Below the pieces are notes generated by a model. The model was not told the DNA's origin. It worked only from the letters and a program-made list of their open reading frames with translations, and searched no databases. The position numbers were made by a program, and so were the translations under genes. Below, piece by piece: positions 55,492 to 63,953 of a stretch of 64,000 nucleotides of DNA (the first letter of the stretch is position 1; every line of letters starts with the position of its first letter). The stretch spans positions 23,203 through 87,202 of the forward strand of contig CANMZP010000018.1 in the NCBI GenBank assembly GCA_947502355.1. Direction: 5' to 3'. This DNA is from an uncultured Thalassotalea sp. (GTDB lineage Bacteria > Pseudomonadota > Gammaproteobacteria > Enterobacterales > Alteromonadaceae).

Positions 55492-56622
55492 ATGCAAGAA
55501 TTAATGAATCATCCCGAGGCTTTAGTCATTTCCGTTGTTGGTGTTGGTGGTTGCGGCTGCAATACCATTAACATGCTAAACGAACATGCCTTTTCAAACA
55601 GTGTCAATCTTATTGCGGTAAATACCGACTTAGCCGTCCTTAATCACGTGAGTGTAGATAGCAAAATTTTAATTGGTGAAAACTTAACCAATGGTTATGG
55701 GGCCGGAGCAGATCCCGAAATTGGTTTACAAGCGGCACAAGAAAGTGATGAGGCGTTAAGAAGTGCACTACAAGGTAGTGACATTGTCATTATAACTGCA
55801 GGTTTTGGTGGTGGCACGGGTACCGGTGCTAGCCCGTATATTGCCCAACTTGCACGGGATTTGAAAATAAGCTGCATGGCGGTCGTTACGTTGCCATTTG
55901 AGTCTGAAAGTCAAATGCGCATGAATTACGCCCTTGAAGGTGTCGAAGCAATTAAAGAGCCTGTCCAGGCTTACATGACGTTATCCAACGATTTATTACT
56001 TAAAGGCCTAGATGAAAGTGTAGGCCTGTTTTGTGCATTTAAGCATTCCAATGAGGTATTAAATAATGTGCTTAGTGCCCTAGTGCAAATGCTGACCCAA
56101 AGTGGCTACATTAATGTCGATATTAATGATTTCTCACGGATCATTTCTTATGAAGGGGAGTCGATTTTAGGGGTAGGTAAAACCGATAATGCTGACAACT
56201 ATCTTGACGCATTAGAGCAAGCCTTAAATAACCCATTGGTTAATAATGCCGACATTGCCAGCGCGGATGGGGTCATTGTTCAGCTATGCTGTAAGTCGGA
56301 GCCTAAAGCGTCAACGTATGACGGCATATTAAAAGCCGTAAATGGCAAGATTGCCAACAATAAAACCTTGATTGTTGCTGGTGTTATGGTTGATACCAAT
56401 TTAGAAAGTGAATTGGAAATACTCATTATCGCCTCTGGTATAAACCAATCAGAATCAAGACATAATCAATTCCCTTGTAAAGAACATATCCCAGAACCGT
56501 TAAATGGGGTTAATTTGTATGACGAGGAATTAAGTTTCATTAAAGACGACGAACACTATACGGATATTCCATCGATTGTTCGAAAAATGAAGTCATTAGA
56601 GAAAGCCAAGGCCGTGCGTTAA
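55492..56622 (+). CDS. FtsZ-like GTPase (divergent second FtsZ)
   Basis: A 376-residue tubulin/FtsZ-family protein. The nucleotide-binding core starts with VVGVGGCGCNTINML, the signature loop is GFGGGTGTGASP (104-115), and the T7 catalytic loop has N208-V-D210-I-N-D213, so GTP hydrolysis between subunits looks possible. The C-terminus, separated by a short linker, has YTDIPSIVRKM (358-366), like the FtsZ tail that binds FtsA/ZipA. It is not in the dcw cluster (no ftsA/ftsQ nearby) and is more divergent than a cell-division FtsZ, so it is probably an accessory paralog. An inverted-repeat operator lies just upstream. Confidence 0.85.
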   Translation: MQELMNHPEALVISVVGVGGCGCNTINMLNEHAFSNSVNLIAVNTDLAVLNHVSVDSKILIGENLTNGYGAGADPEIGLQAAQESDEALRSALQGSDIVIITAGFGGGTGTGASPYIAQLARDLKISCMAVVTLPFESESQMRMNYALEGVEAIKEPVQAYMTLSNDLLLKGLDESVGLFCAFKHSNEVLNNVLSALVQMLTQSGYINVDINDFSRIISYEGESILGVGKTDNADNYLDALEQALNNPLVNNADIASADGVIVQLCCKSEPKASTYDGILKAVNGKIANNKTLIVAGVMVDTNLESELEILIIASGINQSESRHNQFPCKEHIPEPLNGVNLYDEELSFIKDDEHYTDIPSIVRKMKSLEKAKAVR

Positions 56623-56634
56623 CCTTGATGTGCT

Positions 56635-56676
56635 TGTTCTTCTCTAGTTGTTCTTTTCTGGTTGTTCGTCTCTAGT
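56635..56676. repeat. three 14-bp tandem repeats
   Basis: TGTTCTTCTCTAGT (56635-56648) and two variants (56649-56662, 56663-56676) follow each other directly after the ftsZ-like stop codon. Confidence 0.85.
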
Positions 56677-56705
56677 TATTTAAATACACACGAATACTAG
56701 AGAAG

Positions 56706-56729
56706 ATCCTGCATAACCCAATGCAGGAT
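56706..56729. terminator. hairpin between the ftsZ-like and FKBP genes
   Basis: ATCCTGCAT/ATGCAGGAT (56706-56714 with 56721-56729) has a 6-base loop. It lies between converging genes; the U-run is weak, so termination is only probable. Confidence 0.55.
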
Positions 56730-56808
56730 GTCTATTAATCGTTAGCTTTAAAGGACGGTTTAAAGGTCACTTAAATTGACTTACCTAAGCTTACTCTTTA
56801 GCAGCCTT

Positions 56809-57303
56809 TTACTGGCATTTTGTTGAGGCAAGAAGATCAATTCTTGAGATGAGCACAACATTTGCTTGCACTGATTCATCCATGCCTTTAGAGCCATAAC
56901 CAAGCTCTGGTGGGATATACAACTCCCAAGACTCCCCTATATGCATCATAGGGATGGCTTCTTTCCAGGCCGGGATCATTTTCTTTAATTCAAATATTTC
57001 CGGTGTACCTCGGGTAAAACTGCTGTCAATTTCAGCACCGGATTTGGCAAGGCGCATATCGTAATTTACACGTATGCTTGCATTTGATGTTGGCATACAC
57101 TCTCTGGCTAATTCATTAGACAATACCCGGTATTGCAAGCCAGAATCCGTTATGATAATACCTTCTTTTTTGGCGTTATAATTTAACCAAGCTTTTGAAT
57201 GAACACTGTTCATTCTAGCGATTTTATCTTCAGGGCTATCTGTTGAGGCACACCCTGTTATAGTCATAACGAATAAAGCGGTTACAAGTTTAAGGTATTT
57301 CAT
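56809..57303 (-). CDS. FKBP-type peptidyl-prolyl isomerase, lipoprotein
   Basis: A 164-residue lipoprotein (signal ending TITGCAST) with an FKBP domain: DSGLQYRVL, then a strand region, ELKKMIPAWKEAIPMMHIGESWELYIPPELGYG and ANVVLISRIDL. The short N-terminal helical part resembles the dimerisation segment of FkpA-type proteins in truncated form. It would assist folding in the periplasm. Some FKBP active-site aromatics look replaced, so isomerase activity is uncertain. It is downstream of the WYL regulator on the same strand. Confidence 0.85.
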   Translation of the reverse strand: MKYLKLVTALFVMTITGCASTDSPEDKIARMNSVHSKAWLNYNAKKEGIIITDSGLQYRVLSNELARECMPTSNASIRVNYDMRLAKSGAEIDSSFTRGTPEIFELKKMIPAWKEAIPMMHIGESWELYIPPELGYGSKGMDESVQANVVLISRIDLLASTKCQ

Positions 57304-57359
57304 TTTTTTCCTTTGTACGTTGTCATATTAGCGATGATTTTCTAACTTTATTGAAGGGA

Positions 57360-58382
57360 TTACAAATATTTTGTGGCCATATCTTTGGCTAAATCAACAA
57401 AGAAATTTCTAAGTTGTACAGGTTCAAGTACTTCTATAGCACTACCAAGGCCTCTAAGAAAAGCTTTTAATTGTGGCGACTCTTTTACGCTCGCACACAG
57501 AAGGTAGTTTTCATCATCATTGGCAATTTTTTCAATGTATTGATCGTCGCTGAGTTTTACCCCTTTTAAAACAAACGGCGCATCACGTTTTATTTTCATT
57601 TTAAGGGCAATGGGCTCGCCTTTTTCATTGATATTTTCGATGGATTTTTTGGCTTTGTCAAAATCGAAATTCGGGGGGATGTTCGCCGCCGTAACTTCTA
57701 ATTCAACCTTTTTAATATACGCTAAGGGAAAGCGGTAAAGTTTTTTATGCATCGCCCCAAAGGAGCAGACTAAAATGGGCAATCCATCCTGAAATACCAG
57801 CCCTAAAGGATTAATGTGATTGTAGGTTTTCCAAACCGGCGCTTTGTTGACAATAAGGTAGCGTTTTAACTGGGCAGAGATCTGCTTCTTGGTAAATAGG
57901 GCTTCTTTAATGGCATCAAGCACTTTCTTGTCCGTTTCGGGCATCAAAACAGGCAATGCATTACTGACCATGGCCACAGAGTTTTTCCAGTGGGTGATTA
58001 ATGAGTTGTTTTCATTTTCTAGCAAGGTATTGGCTTTGTTAAAGTACGCCGATAGCTTTTGTTGCGTAGACTCAGGCAATAACGTATCAGATAGTTTCTC
58101 TAATGTTGAAAAGGCAAGGGCAGTATTGGCATCCATAAAGGTAATGTTTAACTTTTGCCAATTGGCATCAATCGACCAACCAAATGGTTTGGATCGTTTA
58201 TCCACGACTAGGCCAAAAAAGCCAAGTTTTTCGATTTCACATAGATCTCGTTGGACGGTGCGCATATTCATTTGCTGATAGCCGTTCAATTCCAGTAAAT
58301 GGAGCAATCGACTGGTGGCAATTTTTTTGGGAAAGCGCGGAATAAAGTCCAATAAATCTAAACGTCGCTGAAAAGCTGACAT
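57360..58382 (-). CDS. WYL-domain transcriptional regulator
   Basis: A 340-residue regulator. The N-terminal winged helix (about 1-70, FPKKIATSRLLHLLELNGYQQMNMRTVQRDLCEIEKLG) binds DNA. A middle WYL-type ligand domain carries a variant of the motif (YNHINPLGLVFQDGLPILVCSF) and a WCX-like C-terminal domain follows. WYL proteins sense ligands, often nucleotides or single-stranded DNA. ATG 58382 has AAGG six bases upstream; a start at 58448 would run through the operator. The inverted repeat at 58425-58447 suggests autoregulation and control of the ftsZ-like gene. Confidence 0.86.
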   Translation of the reverse strand: MSAFQRRLDLLDFIPRFPKKIATSRLLHLLELNGYQQMNMRTVQRDLCEIEKLGFFGLVVDKRSKPFGWSIDANWQKLNITFMDANTALAFSTLEKLSDTLLPESTQQKLSAYFNKANTLLENENNSLITHWKNSVAMVSNALPVLMPETDKKVLDAIKEALFTKKQISAQLKRYLIVNKAPVWKTYNHINPLGLVFQDGLPILVCSFGAMHKKLYRFPLAYIKKVELEVTAANIPPNFDFDKAKKSIENINEKGEPIALKMKIKRDAPFVLKGVKLSDDQYIEKIANDDENYLLCASVKESPQLKAFLRGLGSAIEVLEPVQLRNFFVDLAKDMATKYL

Positions 58383-58424
58383 GATCATCCTTAAAAATGT
58401 AATCTGGGTAAACAGTATCTTAAT

Positions 58425-58447
58425 TGTGCGACAAAAAGTGTCGCACA
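58425..58447. promoter_or_regulatory. inverted-repeat operator upstream of the WYL gene
   Basis: Perfect 9-base arms TGTGCGACA and TGTCGCACA around AAAAG lie 42 bases upstream of the WYL start codon. It shares the core TGCGACA-N5-TGTCGCA with the site before the ftsZ-like gene. It lies in the divergent spacer with the LysR gene, which starts 145 bases further on. Confidence 0.85.
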
Positions 58448-58592
58448 TGCTTACTGTATAGAATTAAATCATGCTGTAAAGTACTGATCCTAATTAAATA
58501 TTAGCGAATTGTAATAACCACAAGACATGCTTTTAGCAGTGATTATTGCTATATTAAGCTCGTTGTTTATTTTGTTTTTCAGGAGTGCGTTT

Positions 58593-59537
58593 ATGTCCCG
58601 CAGCATGCGAAATGTTGATTTAAATTTATTATCGATATTTGTCGCGTTAATGCATGATCAAAACTTGAGCCATACGGCCGAGCATTTGGGCATGACACAA
58701 CCTGCCGTATCGCAGGCATTAAAACGGCTAAGAACGCTTTATAACGATCCTCTTTTTGAACGTAAAGCTGGCAAGATGATGCCGACGTTTAAAGCCCAGG
58801 CAATATTCCCAAGCGTCAAAAAAATTCTTGACGATGTGATTGCAACGTTGCCAGAACAACAAAACTTCAAACCAGAGAATGCGAAGCAAACGTTCCACAT
58901 CAACCTACTGGGACTACATCATGATTTCTTTGTCACAAATTTAATGAAAGAAATTTCTCAAATTGCACCGGATGTATCGTTAACAATCAGCAGTATACAA
59001 GTTGATGATGTAGAGAAGGCTTTGCTAAACCGCGAATTTGATGTGCATATTGATTATTTACCGACACTTACTTCCGGTTGCCACACTCAAGTGTTATTTG
59101 AAGATGAGCTCAATATTATGGCGCGTAAAGAACACCCTCGGTTAGGTGGTTTGCAACACGTTAATTTAGAACAATATCTGGCGGAATTCCATGCTGTTTT
59201 TACCCCTAGGACAGACAATAAATTTGTATTAGGAACCGCTTTGGTGGATAACATTGACCTTAAATACGAACGTAAAGTGCGTTATAAAAGCGGCAGTGCA
59301 CTAAACATTGTTGAAACGGTTTGTGCGACTGATCTCATTTGTGTGATGGCCAAAGGGGTGATAGAAACAACGTATTTAAAAGATGATCTTCTGTACTTTA
59401 AACTACCTTTCCCGACACAAACTATTTCGGGGTTTATGACCTGGCATTGGGCAACAGAGCATTATCAGTCGCATCGTTGGTTACGAAAACTTATCATGAA
59501 ACATTGCCAACGCTTTAATAGCACCCGTGAAAAATAA
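58593..59537 (+). CDS. LysR-family transcriptional regulator
   Basis: A 314-residue LysR regulator with N-terminal helix-turn-helix (MRNVDLNLLSIFVAL; HTAEHLGMTQPAVSQALKRLR) and a substrate-binding domain in two halves. Its opening RNVDLNLL and length resemble the NodD/LeuO-like branch. ATG 58593 has the ribosome site CAGGAG; an upstream in-frame start at 58527 would add a hydrophobic stretch not found in the family. It is divergent from the WYL gene; target genes are unknown. Confidence 0.92.
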   Translation: MSRSMRNVDLNLLSIFVALMHDQNLSHTAEHLGMTQPAVSQALKRLRTLYNDPLFERKAGKMMPTFKAQAIFPSVKKILDDVIATLPEQQNFKPENAKQTFHINLLGLHHDFFVTNLMKEISQIAPDVSLTISSIQVDDVEKALLNREFDVHIDYLPTLTSGCHTQVLFEDELNIMARKEHPRLGGLQHVNLEQYLAEFHAVFTPRTDNKFVLGTALVDNIDLKYERKVRYKSGSALNIVETVCATDLICVMAKGVIETTYLKDDLLYFKLPFPTQTISGFMTWHWATEHYQSHRWLRKLIMKHCQRFNSTREK

Positions 59538-60013
59538 TGCCTTTGGGGCTTTAAAAAACACCTTGATTTTTGTTCTATTTTGCCACGTTGCACAAGGTGT
59601 GCTTGATGGTAGGACACTATGCTAGAACCATGAACCATCCAGTAATTGTCAGAAGAAGCGATAGCGAAAAATCGTCATCCTCGAGAAGTCGAGCTCGGGC
59701 ATTCCAGCATATCAAGCACACAAATCTATATGCATGTCGCAAAATCCAAGCTATCTGAAATTTACAATACAACGCACCCTTCAGCTTTAAGGAAAAAAGA
59801 AACTATGCAAATATTAATGGGGAAATACTTCAAAACTGTATATACCAAGACGTTAAGCTGTTTTGCAAACTGAGGGGAAATGATGAGATTAAAAATAGTA
59901 TTCAACTCATTAAGTGGCATTATTTGATTAGTTTGCGTGACTTGATTAGAATGATAGATAATTAACCGTCAATTAAAGCCTAATTTTGATTAGAATAACG
60001 ATTAAGGAATCGT
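59538..60013. other. accessory-region border with an integrase remnant
   Basis: After the LysR gene the only recognisable content is a 3' fragment of a tyrosine recombinase (59646-59806). The remainder is AT-rich and presumably carries the promoter of the Fic gene. Confidence 0.55.
59646..59806 (+). pseudogene. tyrosine recombinase (integrase) 3' fragment
   Basis: The frame reads [20 protein letters not shown] and continues to a HPSA ending, the conserved C-terminal box of phage/XerC-type integrases including the catalytic tyrosine in QIYMHV. The upstream catalytic Arg and His boxes are missing or out of frame, so only a remnant remains. It marks a likely integration border next to the Fic and Rhs genes. 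Confidence 0.65.
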
Positions 60014-61393
60014 ATGAGTATTAAATATAATTGGCAACATCCTGATTGGCCAAATTTTACCTACAACTCTGATGGTCTCAGAAAGACCATAGACGAGTAC
60101 ACCAAAATTTCTGCGAACCTTCAAGGCCAGGTTTCTCAGTTAGATCAAGAAAATAAATCAGCCGCTTATATTTATTTGATGGTTGAGGAAGCGATTAACA
60201 CCAGTGAAATTGAAGGTGAAAACTTAAACCGTGAAGAAGTACGCTCTTCCGTTGCGCGCTATTTAGATTTGAATTTATCTCAACCTAAAGGGCTATTCCA
60301 TAAAGAGAATGGCATTGCCTCATTATTAATTGATGTGAGAAAAAACTTTACCAATGAATTATCGAAAGAGCTCATGTGCAATTGGCATAGACTTCTGTTA
60401 ACCGGGCAGGAAGACTATTGTGCCAAACGTGACATCCTTATTGGTGAATATCGTAAAGGCCCGGTGGTTATCGTGATCGGCACAGGTGATTATGAACGAG
60501 TTGTATTCGAGGGGCCTCCTGGGCATACCATTGAAGATGAAATGAGCCAGTTTGTAAATTGGTACAACAGTACATCTCCGTTTGCTAAAGATGGCACTTA
60601 TTTACCTGCTCCTGTTCGTTCTGCTATCGCTCATATGTGGTTTACGTCTATTCACCCCTTTGGTGATGGCAATGGTCGTTTAGCACGTTCAATTTCAGAG
60701 CATGCACTTTTTCAAGACTTTGATATTCCTCCGTTATTCAGTATTTCGACACCAATTAATGAACACAGAGATAGTTATTATGCGATGTTAGCCGAAAGCT
60801 CTCGCATTGAACCATCGGTTGATCTTACAAGTTGGGTCAATTGGTTTGTAAAAACCACAAAAAACGCCCAATTAGATGCTAAGAAGAAGATTGATTTTGT
60901 ATTGAAAAAGTCACTGTTTTGCGAGCAACATAAAGATACTAAATTGAATAAACGCCAAGAAAAGATTATTTCTAAGTTCTTTGAGTTTGGCTCTGAAGGT
61001 CTTATTCAAACCGGTGTGAATTCAAATAAATATCAAAAAATCACCGGTTGTTCATCCGCGACAGCGACAAGAGACTTAAAAGACTTGATGAATAAAGGGT
61101 TATTGACCCCATCCGATTCAGGTGGTCGTAGTCTTCGTTATTTCATCAAGCTTATTGAAGAAAAGCCTGTATTTGACGTTTTTCCGCAAAACTCAGCAGG
61201 GGTTAATAATGAGCGCACTTTGAATAAGCTCTTGGAGCATATTCAGAGGAATATAAATTTTCATAAAACCTCAAATGCAAAGTTAGTTAATTTAATTGAT
61301 GAATACAAAGAACTTGCAGGGGAAGATCGAGAGGCAACCAAAAGGTTAACAAAATTGATGGGTCAATTAAGTAAACCTGAGGACAATTCATAA
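60014..61393 (+). CDS. Fic-family protein with DUF4172 N-terminus
   Basis: A 459-residue Fic protein that would transfer AMP (or another NMP) from a nucleotide to a target hydroxyl. It begins with DUF4172 (MSIKYNWQHPDWPNFTY). The inhibitory helix motif T63-SEI-E67-G68 marks a self-inhibited class II type. The core is HPFGDGNGRLAR (214-225), with His214 catalytic. The C-terminus has a winged-helix-like segment (KITGCSSATATRDLKDLMNKGLL) that may bind DNA. No separate antitoxin is needed in this class. The role (toxin, regulator or phage defence) is open. Confidence 0.92.
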   Translation: MSIKYNWQHPDWPNFTYNSDGLRKTIDEYTKISANLQGQVSQLDQENKSAAYIYLMVEEAINTSEIEGENLNREEVRSSVARYLDLNLSQPKGLFHKENGIASLLIDVRKNFTNELSKELMCNWHRLLLTGQEDYCAKRDILIGEYRKGPVVIVIGTGDYERVVFEGPPGHTIEDEMSQFVNWYNSTSPFAKDGTYLPAPVRSAIAHMWFTSIHPFGDGNGRLARSISEHALFQDFDIPPLFSISTPINEHRDSYYAMLAESSRIEPSVDLTSWVNWFVKTTKNAQLDAKKKIDFVLKKSLFCEQHKDTKLNKRQEKIISKFFEFGSEGLIQTGVNSNKYQKITGCSSATATRDLKDLMNKGLLTPSDSGGRSLRYFIKLIEEKPVFDVFPQNSAGVNNERTLNKLLEHIQRNINFHKTSNAKLVNLIDEYKELAGEDREATKRLTKLMGQLSKPEDNS

Positions 61394-61491
61394 GATACTG
61401 TTAATGCAACAGCTTTCTGTTTTATCTGAAGCTTACTGATTGATTTGAGCAGAATTTGATCATAACGTAAGCAATATGAGCTTAATGGTAT

Positions 61492-61640
61492 GTAATTACG
61501 ATTTCATTACTACAAAGCACGGATCTATCATCCAAAGCTAGGTCGATTCTTACAAACTGACCCTGTGGGCTATGAAGATCAGATGAATCTTTATGCTTAT
61601 GTGGGGAATGATCCGGTTAACATGATTGATCCCACTGGTA
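61492..61640. repeat. left copy of an inverted Rhs-core repeat
   Basis: From GTAATTACGATTT at 61492 to the PTGK(V/I)G codons near 61640 the sequence is closely similar to the reverse complement of about 63804-63953. Both copies begin at the same base and carry the same in-frame TAA just before the Rhs frame opens. Confidence 0.8.
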
Positions 61641-62062
61641 AGGTGGGTATGGAAACGGTTCGTTTTGATAGAGTATCGGGCGAACAAGCCATAAAATTGC
61701 AGGAGCAAATTGGTGAAGGGGTTATTGACGCAACAGGTATTCCAGATGCTGTAGACTCCGTAAAAAGCGCTCTTTCTGGCGATTTGAAAGGTGCAGTTAC
61801 CAGTGCTGCTATGGCTGTAGTCAAGCCAGCTAAAGGTCTTAAAGTATTAAATAAAAAGCAACTCAAAAAAATGGGTATAGACGCAGAGGCCTTTAAAGCA
61901 GACGAAGTAGGAAGTAAACAAGGTGCTAAGTTTAATATGGCAGCCGATGGTGATGGTAATGTATCTCTAGTTCCTGTTAAAAAGGGGACCGGAGACCCTG
62001 TTCCTACTAATATAAAGGTTGATGAAGTGGCTAAACACTACCCGTTGGAGAAGAAAGGTTAA
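61496..62062 (+). CDS. orphan Rhs C-terminal tip with toxin domain
   Basis: The open frame starts after a TAA and carries the last part of an Rhs core ([38 protein letters not shown]) followed by about 145 variable residues. The N-terminal core and any normal start are missing, so this is a 5'-truncated cassette; GTG 61565 is the only plausible start. The C-terminal module (KKQLKKMGIDAEAFKADEVG, then DGDGNVSLVPVKKGTGDPVP) looks like a polymorphic-toxin domain, perhaps type 33. The next gene starts at its last base, as toxin-immunity pairs often do. Confidence 0.75.
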   Translation, partial: LRFHYYKARIYHPKLGRFLQTDPVGYEDQMNLYAYVGNDPVNMIDPTGKVGMETVRFDRVSGEQAIKLQEQIGEGVIDATGIPDAVDSVKSALSGDLKGAVTSAAMAVVKPAKGLKVLNKKQLKKMGIDAEAFKADEVGSKQGAKFNMAADGDGNVSLVPVKKGTGDPVPTNIKVDEVAKHYPLEKKG

Positions 62063-62472
62063 TGAATGAACAAACAGGACCTTTAATTAGGACGATGATT
62101 TATATATCAGGAGATGCTCTAGAACATAAGGTATTGACTGATATATTCAAGCTTCCGCCAACTGAGATTGGCTCCAAAGGCGAGTTAAAACCTAACGGCA
62201 GAACTTATCACAATGAGACATATTGGAAATATTCAAAAGATATTTATGAATATAGTATTAGTGAGGCAATTTCAATATTGTTGTGTGAATTATTATCGAA
62301 CAAAGAACGTTTAAATGCATACGTTAATGCATATGGGCTAGAGGTTTCCGTGATTTGCAATGTTACTATCACAGAAGACCGGCCTGTTTATCAAATCGAA
62401 AAGGATGTGGTGAACACGCTTTCTTCCATAGGTGCTGAATTTTTAATGGACATCTTTGATTACTCAAACTAA
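62062..62472 (+). CDS. probable immunity protein, DUF4279-like
   Basis: A 136-residue acidic protein resembling DUF4279 (TMIYISGDALEHKVLTDIF; LPPTEIGSKGE), a domain common among immunity proteins of polymorphic toxins. It overlaps the orphan Rhs toxin tip by one base and so should neutralise it. No signal peptide is seen, so it would act in the cytosol. Confidence 0.72.
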   Translation: MNEQTGPLIRTMIYISGDALEHKVLTDIFKLPPTEIGSKGELKPNGRTYHNETYWKYSKDIYEYSISEAISILLCELLSNKERLNAYVNAYGLEVSVICNVTITEDRPVYQIEKDVVNTLSSIGAEFLMDIFDYSN

Positions 62473-62849
62473 ATCATTAACGCAATTGAATCCAAAGCCT
62501 TGCAAGTCGGGGCTAGGATTCAAATAGCATCCCCATTACTTTCAATTCAAAGCTAGCGGAAGCTGGTTTTGTTTATTGGGCGGAAAACGCCGAATTGCAA
62601 CAGGTTCAACTGCTAGCTCTAGTATGGCAGACCAGAGTCAGAACATTCTCAAATTCAAAACTCAGGCAACCAAACTAAGTCAAGTTCTAGTGAATCTCAT
62701 TCTTAACCATATAAAAATGGCTTAGGTGGAAAAGTATGTACAGCAACAGGTGCTGGAATGAAGTTTCTACCATCTAAACATTTTCTGAAACCCAATACAC
62801 CATTCGATCAAAACATGCTTAACTGGATGGTGTTACCGACACTTCACTA
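62473..62849. other. decayed cassette between the two Rhs modules
   Basis: This spacer shows scraps of coding sequence in several frames, for example KNGLGGKVCTATGAGMKFLP near 62706-62770, but no complete ORF. It looks like the remains of a further toxin or immunity gene. Confidence 0.4.
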
Positions 62850-63341
62850 CTATATTCGTTTAACCTCACAGGCCTCTATAATAGCTTCCGGAATAAACTG
62901 ATCACTGCTAAAAGGTGCCAAAACAGAAACAGCACCGGGTGATGGAGCTGTTGAAATTACAATTTCAACGCCCCCACTACTATGCATAATGACGCCACAC
63001 TCGGCTTCAACATTGCTTTCTGTATTTATTAATAATGACAAGCCTTGAATATTAAATTCTTCTACAGGCACATTTTTGAAGACCCCTTTTGGGTCTTCCT
63101 TGTCTATATCTGACTTTAAAATACACTTTAAAAATCCAAACTCCTGCCAACCTCCGGTGCTATCAACATCAGAAGCAACCGAGAGATATAGTTCACTTCC
63201 TTCAAAATAAAGTCTCAAATCCCAAGTGCAACTTAAATTTTGTTTTTTAGGGATTTCGTAACTTATTAGTCTTGCACCTACAAGAAAATGCTTCAAATCT
63301 TCTAATGAGCTATCGCCCGTATCAATATGCAGCTTGGTCAC
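62850..63341 (-). CDS. probable immunity protein paired with the second Rhs tip
   Basis: A 163-residue acidic protein, immediately downstream (17 bases) of the second orphan Rhs toxin tip on the minus strand. I recognise no family. Position, size and acidity fit an immunity protein. It has a mostly beta pattern (CTWDLRLYFEGSELYLSVASD) and no signal peptide. Confidence 0.65.
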   Translation of the reverse strand: MTKLHIDTGDSSLEDLKHFLVGARLISYEIPKKQNLSCTWDLRLYFEGSELYLSVASDVDSTGGWQEFGFLKCILKSDIDKEDPKGVFKNVPVEEFNIQGLSLLINTESNVEAECGVIMHSSGGVEIVISTAPSPGAVSVLAPFSSDQFIPEAIIEACEVKRI

Positions 63342-63358
63342 ATTAAGTCTCCTCTAAC

Positions 63359-63949
63359 TTACTGTTTCTTTATGTTATAATGCAACGTCTCATGCGGTTT
63401 GTCACCATTAGCTGGTATATCAATACTGGCGCCACCACTTTTATTTTCAGGTCTTCCAAACACACCGTTTTCGCCAACCAAACTTCCCTCTGGAGCACTA
63501 TCCCCAGCCCCTGCTGGCCTAGTGTCTCCAGCCAGTGTTCCAAGGTCAGTTTCAAAATCGCCGACACCTCCATTTTCAGGAGTTAACGGACCCGATGTGT
63601 GTTTATTTCCACTTTTATTCGGTCCAGCTCTGGGATCACTTTGATCACCAACTATATCAATTGGTAAGTCTGGTGAGGATGACTCGTTATAGGCGTTTAT
63701 TGCTTCAGATCCTGCATAACCAGCCGCCGCCGCACTGCCAACAAACAGAGTTGCTTTTGCTAATGCAATTAACTCGGGCGCAAATAGCAATAGAACACCG
63801 ATTTTTCCTGTCGGGTCAACCATATTAATCGGGTCATTGCCCACATAGGCATACCAGTTCATCCCATCTTCATAGCCAATGGGGTCAGTTTGCAGGAATC
63901 GACCTAGCTTTGGATGATAAATCCGTGCTTTGTAGTAATCAAATCGTAA
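63359..63949 (-). CDS. second orphan Rhs C-terminal tip with toxin domain
   Basis: The open frame begins after a TAA at 63950-63952, with [38 protein letters not shown] and [10 protein letters not shown] hydrophobic segment ([28 protein letters not shown] reads as two short helices), a glycine/proline-rich linker and a variable C-terminus ending [11 protein letters not shown] follow. The first ATG is at 63862. It is truncated at the same point as the plus-strand copy. The toxin activity cannot be read; the hydrophobic segment may help membrane passage. Confidence 0.72.
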   Translation of the reverse strand, partial: LRFDYYKARIYHPKLGRFLQTDPIGYEDGMNWYAYVGNDPINMVDPTGKIGVLLLFAPELIALAKATLFVGSAAAAGYAGSEAINAYNESSSPDLPIDIVGDQSDPRAGPNKSGNKHTSGPLTPENGGVGDFETDLGTLAGDTRPAGAGDSAPEGSLVGENGVFGRPENKSGGASIDIPANGDKPHETLHYNIKKQ

Positions 63950-63953
63950 TTAC
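63804..63953. repeat. right copy of an inverted Rhs-core repeat
   Basis: Reverse-complement partner of 61492-61640. The two arms face each other around about 2.2 kb containing both toxin modules, both immunity genes and the decayed spacer. Confidence 0.8.

Noticed and set aside
59570..59758. Plus-strand 62-residue ORF
   Set aside because: It is in another frame from the recognisable integrase C-terminal box and has a low-complexity serine/arginine run.
63380..63828. Plus-strand ORFs of 68-97 residues
   Set aside because: They are antisense shadows of the second Rhs tip; their proline/serine runs mirror its glycine-rich linker.
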